Source: Secundilactobacillus collinoides DSM 20515 = JCM 1123 (GTDB taxonomy: Bacteria > Bacillota > Bacilli > Lactobacillales > Lactobacillaceae). From it: a stretch of DNA of 62,703 nt. Shown here piece by piece: positions 34,821-44,012 of the stretch (its first letter is position 1; every line of letters starts with the position of its first letter). The notes beneath the pieces are model-generated. The model was not told the origin of the DNA. It did not search any database and was given only the letters and a program-made list of their open reading frames with translations. The stretch spans positions 1 through 62,703 of the forward strand of contig NZ_AYYR01000032.1 in assembly GCF_001435975.1 (NCBI RefSeq), given 5' to 3'. Both the position numbers and the translations under genes were made by a program.

Positions 34821-36434
34821 CTACTCCGCGACAATCTTGACATCAAATCCCTTACCAGCAAGGATCCGCGAAGCATTGTAAGGGCCTAACCCCTTGCGTG
34901 CCAAAATGTAAACCGGCTTTGACACATCCAGCTGGTCAAGTTCATCCCGAAGAATACTCAGTGGGATTTCTAAATCAGCTTTGATGTTGCCGCTGGCCGG
35001 TTTTCCGGCTTCGCGAATATCCAAAAATTGGGCGTCATTCTTCGTCGCGTCACTCAGTTCAGTGATTTTAACCGTGTTCAACGCTTGATTCCGCTGGTTG
35101 ATGGCCACGTACCCGGCGACGTTGAGCGGATCTCGCGTGGATGAATATGGCGGTGAGTATGGTAACTCCAGATTTGGCAGATCATTGATTCCCAAACCGC
35201 CCGCAATAGCGGCCGATAACTCGCCAGACCGTTTATCAACGCCCCGTTCGCCGAGGAATTCGCCACCCAGAATTTGACCGGTCGACGGAATGAAAATTAA
35301 TTTAATGTTCAACCGATGCGCATCCGGATAGAAGGACGCGTGGTCAAACGGTGTCACAAAAATCGTTTCGTAATCGGTGATGCCAACGGCCTGCAGCGCC
35401 ATCTCAGTATAGCCGACACAGCTAGCGGTCAGGTCAAACAGCTTGGCCACACTCACGCCGATGAAGCCGGGATACGTCATGTCGGCACCGTTAATGATGT
35501 CAGCCAACAAGTGCCCCTGCCGGTTGGCAGCACTGGAAAGGACACTTTGAATCGGCAAGCCGGTAATGAGGCTGGTGGTTTCCACCACGTCACCAATGGC
35601 GTAAATGTTTGGCACGTTCGTCTTCATTTGGTCGTCAACAGTAATGTGGCCGTCATCCGCTAGCGCCACACCGGCAGCCTTGGCAACCTCATTATTGGGT
35701 GTGACCCCGGTAACGATCATTAAAATATCCGTATCGATTTGCGTCCCGTCAGCCAAAACGACCGTCTGCCCACCGTCCGCTACGCGCGCCACGGTCTCAT
35801 TCAGATGCAAGTCAACGTCGTGGTCGCGCAGATGTTGGGCCACAATGTCTGTAATTTCAGTGTCGTAGGGCATCATCACCCGGTCAGCTTGGTCGACCAG
35901 GGTAATCTGCATACCGAGCCGCTGGAAGTTTTCGGCAATTTCGATCCCCGCTGCGCTGGCACCCACGATGGTGGCCTTCTTCGGCTGAGTTTTATCGATA
36001 AATGCCTTGATGTGGTCCGCATCCGTCACGTTTCGCAGCGTGAAGACGTTCTTAGCATCATTCAAGCCGGTGATTGGTGGTAACACAGGACGCGCACCAG
36101 TCGCCAAAATGAGTTTATCGTATGTCTCGGTGTAGGTCTCACCCGTTTCAAGTTTGTTTACCGTTAGTGTCTGAGCCTCCGGATCAATTTGCGTGACCTC
36201 TTCGTGAATTCGCACATCGATGTTGTTTTTCTGCTTTAAGATCTCCGGTGTCCGTTCAATCAGAACATCCCGACCCGGTAACACGCCGCCAAGATAGTAC
36301 GGTAACGCGCAACTGGCATAGGAAATGTGGTCACCCCGTTCAAACATCACAATGTCCATGTCCTCATTCAACCGGCGCAAGCGCGTCGCAAACGATGGGC
36401 CGCCTGCAACACCGCCAATGACTACAACTTTCAT
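34821..36434 (-). CDS. CoA-disulfide reductase-like FAD enzyme with rhodanese-like tail
   Basis: A 537-residue pyridine-nucleotide disulfide oxidoreductase. FAD-binding GGVAGGPSFATRLRR opens the protein; the single redox Cys is C42 in ISYASCALPYYLGG; the NAD(P)H site reads ATIVGASAAGIEIAENF. A rhodanese-like domain occupies about 455-537, but its active-site Cys position reads LARKGLGPYNA, with Ala where Cys is expected, so sulfur transfer is doubtful. It probably reduces CoA disulfide, persulfide or a related thiol. A cre-like site precedes it. Confidence 0.87.
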   Translation of the reverse strand: MKVVVIGGVAGGPSFATRLRRLNEDMDIVMFERGDHISYASCALPYYLGGVLPGRDVLIERTPEILKQKNNIDVRIHEEVTQIDPEAQTLTVNKLETGETYTETYDKLILATGARPVLPPITGLNDAKNVFTLRNVTDADHIKAFIDKTQPKKATIVGASAAGIEIAENFQRLGMQITLVDQADRVMMPYDTEITDIVAQHLRDHDVDLHLNETVARVADGGQTVVLADGTQIDTDILMIVTGVTPNNEVAKAAGVALADDGHITVDDQMKTNVPNIYAIGDVVETTSLITGLPIQSVLSSAANRQGHLLADIINGADMTYPGFIGVSVAKLFDLTASCVGYTEMALQAVGITDYETIFVTPFDHASFYPDAHRLNIKLIFIPSTGQILGGEFLGERGVDKRSGELSAAIAGGLGINDLPNLELPYSPPYSSTRDPLNVAGYVAINQRNQALNTVKITELSDATKNDAQFLDIREAGKPASGNIKADLEIPLSILRDELDQLDVSKPVYILARKGLGPYNASRILAGKGFDVKIVAE

Positions 36435-36452
36435 GATGGTACCTCCTTCTTC

Positions 36453-36467
36453 ATGTAAGCGCTTTTA
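36453..36467. promoter_or_regulatory. cre-like site before the CoA-disulfide-reductase-like gene
   Basis: ATGTAAGCGCTTTTA matches the cre consensus WTGNAANCGNWNNCW in all but one defined position. It lies only about 20 bases before the ATG, so binding of CcpA would block elongation or the promoter. Confidence 0.55.
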
Positions 36468-36545
36468 ATCGTGACTAAAGCATACCGAGTCCTAGGGTAT
36501 TCCGCAAGTAAGTGGCTCAACACACTGTTTCGTGAGACCTGGGCG

Positions 36546-37160
36546 TTACTTTGACCAGCCTAAGTCTTTTGGGCTGATGTTCAACAGCGCTACCGGGGCC
36601 GTGCTCTGGGCATATTGAATGTAGCTGAAAATGGTGTCAACGTCGCGCTCTGAATCCTCATTGATCCATGTTTGAATAATCGTAAACACATTACCGACAA
36701 ACACGTTTTGAACGTACTTACTCGGCAATTTATCAAGTGGCAACGCATTTTCTCGATGCCCCCGCGCAAAATCCACTAAGATTGCGTAGGCGGTCTTTTT
36801 GACGTTCTCAAAAAACCGGGCGTCGCCATTGGGGGACATCAAGGTTCGAACAATGGCCATATGAGCTTGGATGAAGGTCAACACGCGTTTCACTGCCTCA
36901 TTGGTCACTATGGCACTGCCATCCTTTAGTTCATACGGTTCATCCAGCATCATCGTTTTTAACGTAGTAAGCAGATCAGTTTCCATCCGATGAATAAAAT
37001 CATACTTATCGTCAAAGTGTGCGTAGAAGGTCGCCCGACTAATACCGGCCTCGTCAATCAATTCTTTGACGGTCATCGTTTCAAAGGATTCTTGACTGAG
37101 TAGGGTTACGAATGCGGCATTCAACTTGTTCATCGTCTGTGTTTTACGTTTATTTGCCAT
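36546..37160 (-). CDS. TetR/AcrR-family transcriptional regulator
   Basis: A 204-residue protein. The N-terminal helix-turn-helix reads TVKELIDEAGISRATFYAHFDDKYDF at about residues 30-55. The C-terminal domain is of the type seen in several Gram-positive TetR proteins (YVQNVFVGNVFTIIQTWI). It is divergent from the phloroglucinol-hydrolase-like gene at 37269 and may control it, or the reductase that follows on the same strand. Confidence 0.85.
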   Translation of the reverse strand: MANKRKTQTMNKLNAAFVTLLSQESFETMTVKELIDEAGISRATFYAHFDDKYDFIHRMETDLLTTLKTMMLDEPYELKDGSAIVTNEAVKRVLTFIQAHMAIVRTLMSPNGDARFFENVKKTAYAILVDFARGHRENALPLDKLPSKYVQNVFVGNVFTIIQTWINEDSERDVDTIFSYIQYAQSTAPVALLNISPKDLGWSK

Positions 37161-37268
37161 AGTTTCTCCTATCTGGACACATATTGAAATACTGTATCTG
37201 TTTTTAGCGCTGCTTAGTTGTTACAATTCAATCATAATCATACAAAAAGTTCAATTAAGGAGACCGAT

Positions 37269-38135
37269 ATGCGACCAAAAACTTTTCAACTTGCAAATGG
37301 GACAATTGTCCAAAATACTTTAACAGCGTCGGAGCAGGCAAGTGCGCTGGCCGCTTATTACCACGCACCAATGGCGCCTGTCCCTGGTCGAGTGCTTCAG
37401 GGCCTCAATCAGGGGCCGATCAACGCATCAAAAATGATGCCGTTCACCGACATTAACCGACTTTTTGACCCCGGCTACCTGCCAGATGAAAACAGCTACG
37501 GTGTTTTTAACGACGGTTCCTGTTACGCAGCTAGTCTCATTGATATGCCGGGCGTTACAGGTGAGATGCTCGACTGGTGGTTTGCCTGGCATCCGCTCGA
37601 GGCCATCCGCTACAAAATCTGGTTTCCCAGTGCGCATTTCGGTATCAGTGCCGATGACCCTGATCGGCTTGCAGACACCACTTTGTCCTATCAGGATCGT
37701 TATCAAGAGATGAGCCAATACCCCGTTGAAGATGTCGGCGGCAGTATCGAACAACTTGAAATTCATTTTGTCACCCCTGAGCATATGGGTTTTGATACCC
37801 GCCGAATGACTGCTTCCGGTGTCCCAACAATTATTTGCGGTGATGTGGGCAATGTCAGCCCAAACCTCATGCATACGAAAATGGTGCATTTTATTCGCAA
37901 CACGTCCGGCGGTGTCGAGATGCGCAGTCGATTTTGGATGATGGGTGATCTTCAAATTACTGGTCACAAAACCTTGAGTAAGTTAGTTTCAACCAAACCT
38001 GGCCGCAGGTTCGTCACTAGGTCTGAACATACCACCGCACTTGAATTAGCCCACAACATGGCCCAGCACGATGCCGCAGAGTACCATAACCTAGCCAGCA
38101 TTCTGCCAGAATTGTACGCAAAGTATCGCAATTAA
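37269..38135 (+). CDS. 2,4-diacetylphloroglucinol hydrolase-like (PhlG family) protein
   Basis: A 288-residue protein close in length to PhlG (about 296), a zinc hydrolase that cleaves a C-C bond of diacetylphloroglucinol. Recognisable segments are PGRVLQGLN, DWWFAWHPLEAIRYKIWFP, GSIEQLEIHF and a C-terminal AQHDAAEYHNL that offers His and Glu ligands. I use ATG 37269 with AAGGAGA; an upstream in-frame start lacks an SD. Lactobacilli do not make phloroglucinols as far as I know, so detoxification of plant or bacterial phenolics is a guess. It is divergent from a TetR gene. Confidence 0.75.
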   Translation: MRPKTFQLANGTIVQNTLTASEQASALAAYYHAPMAPVPGRVLQGLNQGPINASKMMPFTDINRLFDPGYLPDENSYGVFNDGSCYAASLIDMPGVTGEMLDWWFAWHPLEAIRYKIWFPSAHFGISADDPDRLADTTLSYQDRYQEMSQYPVEDVGGSIEQLEIHFVTPEHMGFDTRRMTASGVPTIICGDVGNVSPNLMHTKMVHFIRNTSGGVEMRSRFWMMGDLQITGHKTLSKLVSTKPGRRFVTRSEHTTALELAHNMAQHDAAEYHNLASILPELYAKYRN

Positions 38136-38202
38136 CAGGCGAAGACAAGCCCAACTGACGCTACCCATCATCGTTAAGAAAGAAGGTATTTTCTGTAACT
38201 GC

Positions 38203-38863
38203 ATGGTTATGGTTTGTAAAGTGGGGATGGCTGTACTGCATGGTTCTCATGAGCATCATTTTAACGGTTCAACTCATCCTGCACTAGAAAGACTGGAGCA
38301 CCCTCACTAAATTCGGTGCGCTCACGGTTATTGTGCTTACGCTCCACGTCTGGGAAGAGTGGGTCATCCCCGGCGGCTTCCACGTGATTTACAATCTTGG
38401 ATCGACCTATCCTGACCTCTACCCCATGAGTGAACTAACGGACATGTTGACGAATTTTCTCGGTGGGCTGGTGTGGTTCATCGCGACTGAAACCAACCAT
38501 TATGGTGTGAGATTAGGAATCGCAACTTTGCTGTTTGGTTACTTCGAATTCATCATTCATAATTTTCTGTGTTTGCAATCACTAAACGCCTACGGGAAAT
38601 ATGGTCAGATCACCTACTACGCGCCCGGTATGATCACTGCGCTTCTGTGCTGGCTGCCGCTTGCTATTGGGCTGACCGTGTATTTCAATCGCCACCGACC
38701 CGGTATCAAAGCTTGGTTTCAAGGTGTTGGCGTGCTTATTTTGTTAAGTCTCGCCATCGTTCAATTGCCAGAAGCCATGCTGAAAACACCAAATAACCCG
38801 TATCGTTTTGGCAACTATGGCTACTATCAAAAGTACAAAACACAGGTTGAAGCCCATCACTGA
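38203..38863 (+). pseudogene. HXXEE domain membrane protein, broken at its 5' end
   Basis: An intact frame from 38333 encodes a 176-residue protein with the HVWEEW.IPGGFH motif and three or four membrane segments, but it lacks the first helix. The missing part is present just upstream: WFVKWGWLYCMVLMSIIL is followed by an in-frame TAG (38282-38302 region) and then KDWSTLTKFGALTVIVL joining the intact frame. The only ATG before it (38203) is one base out of phase, suggesting an added base at about 38209. Two lesions make this a decaying gene, though an internal start could still give a shortened product. Confidence 0.75.
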
Positions 38864-38869
38864 CAACAC

Positions 38870-38911
38870 AAAAAGGCTCCCGCAATCCACTCATAGATTG
38901 CGGGAGCCTTT
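38870..38911. terminator. Terminator between convergent genes
   Basis: AAAAAGGCTCCCGCAATC and its perfect complement around an eight-base loop. On the minus strand it ends in TTTTTG, so it best suits clpL (ending at 38927). Confidence 0.88.
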
Positions 38912-38926
38912 GTCACAGCCTAACCA

Positions 38927-41059
38927 TTAGGCCGTCACCCCATCCAAGCTGGAAATCGTGATGCTGCCATCGACCAAATCAGCTTTGAGTTGTTTTGCAT
39001 CCATGTGATCCAGGTAGAAGTCCGTGACCTTGTCCCGAATTTCTTGTTCGATCACCCGACGAAGCGGACGTGCGCCCATGGCTTCATCGTAACCCTGTTC
39101 CATTAACCAGTCCTTTGCGTCGTCAGTCACAGTAAGCGTAATGGCCTTCTTAGCAAGGGTGTCATTGACGTCACTGAGCATCAGATCAACGATTTGGCTG
39201 AGGCCATCCTTAGTCAGGTGGCTGAATTCCACGATACCGTTGAACCGGTTCAGAAATTCTGGTCTGAAGTAAGGTGCCAGCTTGTCGGCTAACGTCTGGT
39301 CATCGTCCTTGTTGCCGGTGAGGGCCTCGTTGCCAAAACCGGCGTTGGAAGTAGCGATGATGATCGTGTTCTTAAAGTTCACGACGTTGCCTTGGCCATC
39401 AGTTAAACGACCGTCGTCCATGACTTGCAGCAACAGCGTCAAGACTTGCGGATCCGCCTTTTCAATTTCATCCAGCAGCACAATTGAGTAAGGATTCCGA
39501 CGGACTTGTTCAGTCAGCGTGTTGCCGTTATCCTCATAGCCGACGTAACCAGCGGAGGTCCCAATCAGCTTAGAAACGGCTGTCCGGTCGCTGTATTCAC
39601 TCATGTCGAGACGGATGATGGTGTCCTTGTTGCCAAACAGGTCAACTGCCAGCTGCTTTGCGAGTTCCGTTTTACCGACCCCGGTTGGCCCGACAAACAG
39701 GAAACTGCCGATTGGCCGGTTACCTTCGTCAAACCCAGCCCGGTTCCGACGGATTGCTCGTGCGACCATATTCACGGCCTCATCCTGGCCGATAACCTTG
39801 CCCTTGAGCCGGTCAGCGATACCCTTTAACCGTTCAACATCGTTGCTGCCCATCTTGGCAACCGGAATCCCCGTCAAACGTTCAACGGATTCCGCGATGT
39901 CGTTCGGTGTGGCGACAACCTTCTCAGTCGTTTCAGCATCGGCGTTTTTGAGTTGGGCCGTTAATTGATCCACTTGCTTCTTGGCTGCGGCTGCCTTCTC
40001 ATAGTCTTCACTCTTTGCAGCGGCTTCTTTATCAGTCTCCGCTTTCTTGAGTTGTGCCTTCAAATCATCACTATCCGGTTCAGCATTGCCGGCTGCCAAG
40101 TGAGCCGCAGTCATGTCGATCAGGTCGATAGCCTTGTCCGGCAATGTCCGCTGCGGCATGTACTGGATCGAATAATCCACGGCGGCTTTCAACACATCAT
40201 CTGGTAAAGTAACGTGATGGTGCTTCTCGTACAAGCCTTTGATGCCCTGCAGGATTTTGAAGGTATCGTCAGCCGATGGTTCGTTGATGACCACATCGTT
40301 AAACCGACGTGCCAACGCGGTATCCTTTAAGATCGTGTTTCGGTATTCATCCTGGGTAGTCGCACCGATAACGGTAATATCGCCACGTGACAGCGCTGGC
40401 TTGATAATGTCAGCCAACCCTTTTCCGCCGCTCTCTTCACCGCCAGTTGCACCGATGCCCAAGATCTGATGAATTTCGTCAAAGAACAGGATGACGTTGC
40501 CGGCAGCCTTAACTTCCTTGACCAAGTTCTTAATGTTTTCTTCAAAGGAACCACGGTATTGCGTACCGGCTTCCAATGAAGACAGATCGATCGAATAGAT
40601 TTCCTTACCCTTCACGGATTCCGGTACTTTATCATCGACGATTGCTTGGGCTAAGCCTTCCACGACCGCCGTCTTCCCAACACCGGCATCCCCAACGAGG
40701 ATCGGGTTGTTCTTGATTCGCCGGCTTAAAATTTCAGCCGTCTCCTGAATTTCCTTGTCACGGCCGATCACTGGATCCAATAAACCATCGCGGGCTTCCT
40801 GCGTCAGATTACGACCAAGTTTTTCCAAAATACCGCCCTTTTTAACGGCGTGTTCACTACCTTCATCGTTTACTGGAATTTCGTGTTCCCGGTCTGGCAA
40901 TTTGCCAGTTGCACGGTACTGCGCGAATTCGTCCGGGGTCAACTCATGACCGTTAACCATGTAACGGGCGGTCTCGCCGTTCCCCATGTCCCGGGAGACC
41001 TGATTAAATAAATCATCCATGTTGTTACCAAAGAATGGATCATTGAAAATGTTTGCCAT
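38927..41059 (-). CDS. clpL: Clp ATPase ClpL
   Basis: A 710-residue Hsp100 chaperone. The short N-terminus begins [18 protein letters not shown], as in ClpL of lactobacilli, and lacks the double Clp N-domain. Two AAA+ modules carry Walker A motifs GDAGVGKT and GPTGVGKT and Walker B LFFDEIH and VLLDEIE, with a coiled-coil insertion ([19 protein letters not shown]) between them. No ClpP-binding loop is obvious. It resolves aggregated protein under heat and acid stress. The ATG follows GGGGGTG. Control: HrcA through the CIRCE element and a terminator in the leader. Confidence 0.93.
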   Translation of the reverse strand: MANIFNDPFFGNNMDDLFNQVSRDMGNGETARYMVNGHELTPDEFAQYRATGKLPDREHEIPVNDEGSEHAVKKGGILEKLGRNLTQEARDGLLDPVIGRDKEIQETAEILSRRIKNNPILVGDAGVGKTAVVEGLAQAIVDDKVPESVKGKEIYSIDLSSLEAGTQYRGSFEENIKNLVKEVKAAGNVILFFDEIHQILGIGATGGEESGGKGLADIIKPALSRGDITVIGATTQDEYRNTILKDTALARRFNDVVINEPSADDTFKILQGIKGLYEKHHHVTLPDDVLKAAVDYSIQYMPQRTLPDKAIDLIDMTAAHLAAGNAEPDSDDLKAQLKKAETDKEAAAKSEDYEKAAAAKKQVDQLTAQLKNADAETTEKVVATPNDIAESVERLTGIPVAKMGSNDVERLKGIADRLKGKVIGQDEAVNMVARAIRRNRAGFDEGNRPIGSFLFVGPTGVGKTELAKQLAVDLFGNKDTIIRLDMSEYSDRTAVSKLIGTSAGYVGYEDNGNTLTEQVRRNPYSIVLLDEIEKADPQVLTLLLQVMDDGRLTDGQGNVVNFKNTIIIATSNAGFGNEALTGNKDDDQTLADKLAPYFRPEFLNRFNGIVEFSHLTKDGLSQIVDLMLSDVNDTLAKKAITLTVTDDAKDWLMEQGYDEAMGARPLRRVIEQEIRDKVTDFYLDHMDAKQLKADLVDGSITISSLDGVTA

Positions 41060-41101
41060 AAAAACGCACCCCCATAGTGTTTTTTAGTGCCAATTCCAAC
41101 G

Positions 41102-41130
41102 AAAAAGCACCGTTTCAGTCAACGGTGCTT
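41102..41130 (-). terminator. Intrinsic terminator inside the clpL leader
   Basis: Minus-strand AAGCACCGTT and AACGGTGCTT form a ten-pair stem followed by TTTTT, about 45 bases before the clpL ATG and about 110 bases after the promoter. Transcription must pass it to reach clpL. A second hairpin (ACAATAACGGA region, 41195-41225) lies earlier in the leader. Confidence 0.75.
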
Positions 41131-41248
41131 TCCTGATATTATTGAGTTGGTCTATCAGTTAAGCGAGTTATCATAGTAAGTAATTACTACTAATTATGGA
41201 CAATATCGGACTTTAATCCGTTATTGTTTATCCATTCCCGTCAACATA

Positions 41249-41292
41249 ATTATAGTAACACATTTTTAGCACTCGTGCAAGTAGAGTGCTAA
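41249..41292 (-). promoter_or_regulatory. clpL promoter with CIRCE operator
   Basis: TTAGCACTC (41266-41274), nine bases, GAGTGCTAA (41284-41292) is a perfect CIRCE element, the HrcA operator. The minus-strand -10 box TATAAT is at 41249-41254 with CIRCE reaching into the -35 region, so HrcA should repress clpL until heat shock. Confidence 0.92.
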
Positions 41293-41299
41293 TTCTTTT

Positions 41300-41629
41300 T
41301 GAAACTTCTTTCACCCTCTTCAAATTGTTTGAAAACTAGTGAGATAATGCCGTTACTTTCTGCAATGATACGCTAGTACTGAAATTCGATTGCTGCCGAT
41401 TATTTTAGTCGTGACATGCTTTATTCTTCCAACAGAACCGAACTCAGGCTATATCCGTCAATCACAACTGGCATGTCAGATTCAGACAACGCACCGCCCG
41501 TTTAAGGCCGTAGTGACTACTATTAACTGAGAAGAACACAATAAAACGGTCAGAAGCATACCATCACCAGCACATTTTTTGTATAATTGAAACTGTAAAA
41601 CGTTTACAGCAATTTAAGGAGGAATCTGC
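41300..41629. other. Intergenic region between clpL promoter and aldo/keto reductase gene
   Basis: No gene is seen. Near the right end, TATAAT (41582-41587) is followed by the palindrome CTGTAAAACGTTTACAG (41593-41609), which resembles a cre site with one extra base or another LacI-family operator, directly ahead of the reductase SD. Confidence 0.5.
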
Positions 41630-42610
41630 ATGTCACAGCAAGTAAAAATTGGTAAAACTGACGTCACTGCAACCGCTTTGGGGCTAGGCACCAACGCGGT
41701 AGGCGGTTATAACCTCTTCCCTAACCTGAAGGATGAAACCGGGTTAGACATTGTTAAAACGGGTGTTGAAAATGGCATCACGTTACTCGATACCGCCTAT
41801 GTATACGGCCTCGGTCACTCTGAAGAATTAGTCGGCAAGGCCATCAAGGACTTTGACCGTTCGAAACTGGTCATTGCAACTAAGGGTGCGCACGATTTTT
41901 CTACGGGCGAACAGGTCATCAAAAACGACCCGAAGTTCTTGACTGAACAGGTGGAAGCCAGCCTGAAACGTTTGGGTACCGACTACATCGATATTTATTA
42001 CATCCACTTCCCAGATCATGATACCCCGAAAGCAGAAGCCGTTGGTGCACTTCAACGGTTGCGTGAACAGGGTAAGATCCGTGCCATTGGGGTCTCCAAC
42101 TTTAGTCTGGACCAGATCAAAGATGCAAACGCGGATGGTTATTTAGACGTTGTTGAAGATGAATTCAGTCTGCTGCACCAGGACCACGGGGCTGACATGC
42201 TGCCTTATTTAAAAGAAAACAACATCAGTTTTGTGCCTTACTTCCCATTAGCATCCGGTCTATTAACTGGTAAATACACTAAGGATGTTAATTTCCCGAA
42301 AGACGACATCCGCAGTCAAATAGCAGACTTCCAAGAACCGCGTTACAGCAACATTCTGGCTGCTATCGATAAGGTTCGGCCGATTGCCGATGCGCATGAT
42401 GCCACGGTTGCCCAAACCATTCTAGCTTGGTACATCAAGAATCCGCTGATCAGTGTTGTCATCCCCGGTGCTAAGAAACCAGAACAAGTAGCTGCCAATG
42501 CGAAGGCCATGAGCGTCAATCTGACCGATGATGAATTTAAAGCCATTGACGCTGCCTTTAAGGGATTTAAGCACATCACCAGCGGCAAATCATTAGCTGA
42601 CCCTGACTAA
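41630..42610 (+). CDS. Aldo/keto reductase
   Basis: A 326-residue TIM-barrel oxidoreductase of the YhdN/IolS-like group. The catalytic Asp and Tyr are in LLDTAYVYGLGHSE, the Lys in KLVIATKG, and the His in YYIHFPDHD. The NADPH-binding end reads VVIPGAKKPEQVAANA. The substrate is unknown. The ATG follows AAGGAGGAA, and a palindrome just downstream of the -10 box suggests sugar- or catabolite-linked control. Confidence 0.9.
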   Translation: MSQQVKIGKTDVTATALGLGTNAVGGYNLFPNLKDETGLDIVKTGVENGITLLDTAYVYGLGHSEELVGKAIKDFDRSKLVIATKGAHDFSTGEQVIKNDPKFLTEQVEASLKRLGTDYIDIYYIHFPDHDTPKAEAVGALQRLREQGKIRAIGVSNFSLDQIKDANADGYLDVVEDEFSLLHQDHGADMLPYLKENNISFVPYFPLASGLLTGKYTKDVNFPKDDIRSQIADFQEPRYSNILAAIDKVRPIADAHDATVAQTILAWYIKNPLISVVIPGAKKPEQVAANAKAMSVNLTDDEFKAIDAAFKGFKHITSGKSLADPD

Positions 42611-42627
42611 TTTATCTGCCCCTTATT

Positions 42628-42664
42628 AAAAACGCATGCCGGAAAACGCGGTATGCGTTTTTTT
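42628..42664 (+). terminator. Terminator of the aldo/keto reductase gene
   Basis: AAAAACGCATGCCG and CGGTATGCGTTTTTTT form the stem, ending in a run of seven T. Confidence 0.88.
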
Positions 42665-42758
42665 GTGCCAAACGATTTGGTACAGGTTGACGAAATCAAA
42701 AATTAACGCATATACTGATTTCAAAGAATCACAATGAAAAACGAAAGAGGGCGCAACT

Positions 42759-43526
42759 GTGGAAGCTGATACGGAACGCGACATTATTGAGGTCTGCGGC
42801 CATGCCGGTAAAATCCTCCTCGAGAGCGGTGCCGAGACTGCCCGGGTCGAATCAACCGTCGAATACATTGGCCGGGCAGCGGGCATCGACATCTCATGTC
42901 ACGCTGAAATGACTGCAATCTTTGTGGATGCCAGTCATAACCCGACCACCCACCTGGTGAAGGTGCGGACTGGTGATTTCAATCTGCAGAAAGTCGATGA
43001 GATCAATACACTGTCTCGTCAATTTACCGCTCATGCGATTACGTTTGAACAGCTTAAAACCGGTATCACCCGGATCGACCACGCCGTCATCGATTTCAAT
43101 TGGCCGGAAAAGATTCTTGGTGCCGGCCTGGTATCAGTGGCCCCCATGCTGCTGTTTCAGGCAACTTGGCAGGACCTGACGCTGGCCTTCTTCGTTGGTA
43201 TTTTCGGATATCTGGCGTCTCAGTGGGCCGGTCGCGCTATCACAACGCCCTACTTTAGTATGGGCATTGGCGGCCTCGTAATTGGGTTTCTGGCTGCCAG
43301 CCTTCAAAGATTCGGCATGGCCGCCAGTGCGCAAAACATCATCGTTAGTGCCTTGATGCCGCTCGTACCAGGCGTGGCCGTCACTAATTCGCTGCGTGAA
43401 ATCATTGGGCGCCACACCATTTCCGGCATGGTACGCGCGGTTGATGCGACGATGACCGCCTGCGCCATTGGAGCCGGCGTTATCATCGGCAGCTTATTGG
43501 GTCAAGCGTTGACGGGAGGCTGGTAA
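42759..43526 (+). CDS. Threonine/serine exporter, ThrE N-terminal subunit (DUF1212)
   Basis: A 255-residue protein with a soluble N-terminal part (about 1-115; LLESGAETARVESTV, and VKVRTGDFNLQKV) and five membrane segments after 120. It corresponds to the first half of ThrE; the second half is the next gene, two bases downstream. The start is GTG 42759 preceded by AGAGGGCG; an overlapping ATG at 42734 is out of frame. Exports threonine or serine; in lactobacilli the substrate is not established. Confidence 0.87.
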   Translation: MEADTERDIIEVCGHAGKILLESGAETARVESTVEYIGRAAGIDISCHAEMTAIFVDASHNPTTHLVKVRTGDFNLQKVDEINTLSRQFTAHAITFEQLKTGITRIDHAVIDFNWPEKILGAGLVSVAPMLLFQATWQDLTLAFFVGIFGYLASQWAGRAITTPYFSMGIGGLVIGFLAASLQRFGMAASAQNIIVSALMPLVPGVAVTNSLREIIGRHTISGMVRAVDATMTACAIGAGVIIGSLLGQALTGGW

Positions 43527-43528
43527 GA

Positions 43529-43981
43529 ATGGAAATTTTCGTTGGGTTCATCTTCAGTTTTCTCTCCACCGTTGGCTTCGGTGTCATCACCAATGTCCCG
43601 AGGCGAACACTGTTACCGTCCGGAATAACGGGCGCACTGGCCTGGGTGGTTTACCTGCTGGTACAGGACGCCACCAGCAACATCATTTTGCCCAATCTTT
43701 TGGCAGCACTGACGATTGGCTTGCTGGCCAACGCGGCAGCCATCTTGATCAAGGCCCCGGTCAACCTGCTCTACGTCCCTTGCCTCGTGTCACTGGTCCC
43801 GGGCGCAATCATCTTTCTCAGTATGAAGGGCTTCACCCTAGGTCAGGACGCCACGGCGTTACAGAACCTGCTTAAAACGCTCACAATCGCCATGTCGCTA
43901 GCAGTCGGGTTTCTGATTGCGGAAGCCTGTTTCAGTAAACTGCGCCCCGTTTTAAAGCACTGGCTGGCACGTAAATCTTAA
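43529..43981 (+). CDS. Threonine/serine exporter, ThrE C-terminal subunit (DUF3815)
   Basis: A 150-residue protein with four or five membrane segments, starting MEIFVGFIFSFLSTVGFGVI and containing VPRRTLLPSGITGALAWVVYLL (in pieces), as in the C-terminal ThrE half. It begins two bases after its partner, with GGGAGG as SD within the partner's end. The pair forms one exporter. Confidence 0.87.
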   Translation: MEIFVGFIFSFLSTVGFGVITNVPRRTLLPSGITGALAWVVYLLVQDATSNIILPNLLAALTIGLLANAAAILIKAPVNLLYVPCLVSLVPGAIIFLSMKGFTLGQDATALQNLLKTLTIAMSLAVGFLIAEACFSKLRPVLKHWLARKS

Positions 43982-44012
43982 TCGCAACTCAAGCACGAAA
44001 GGATCGATCACT

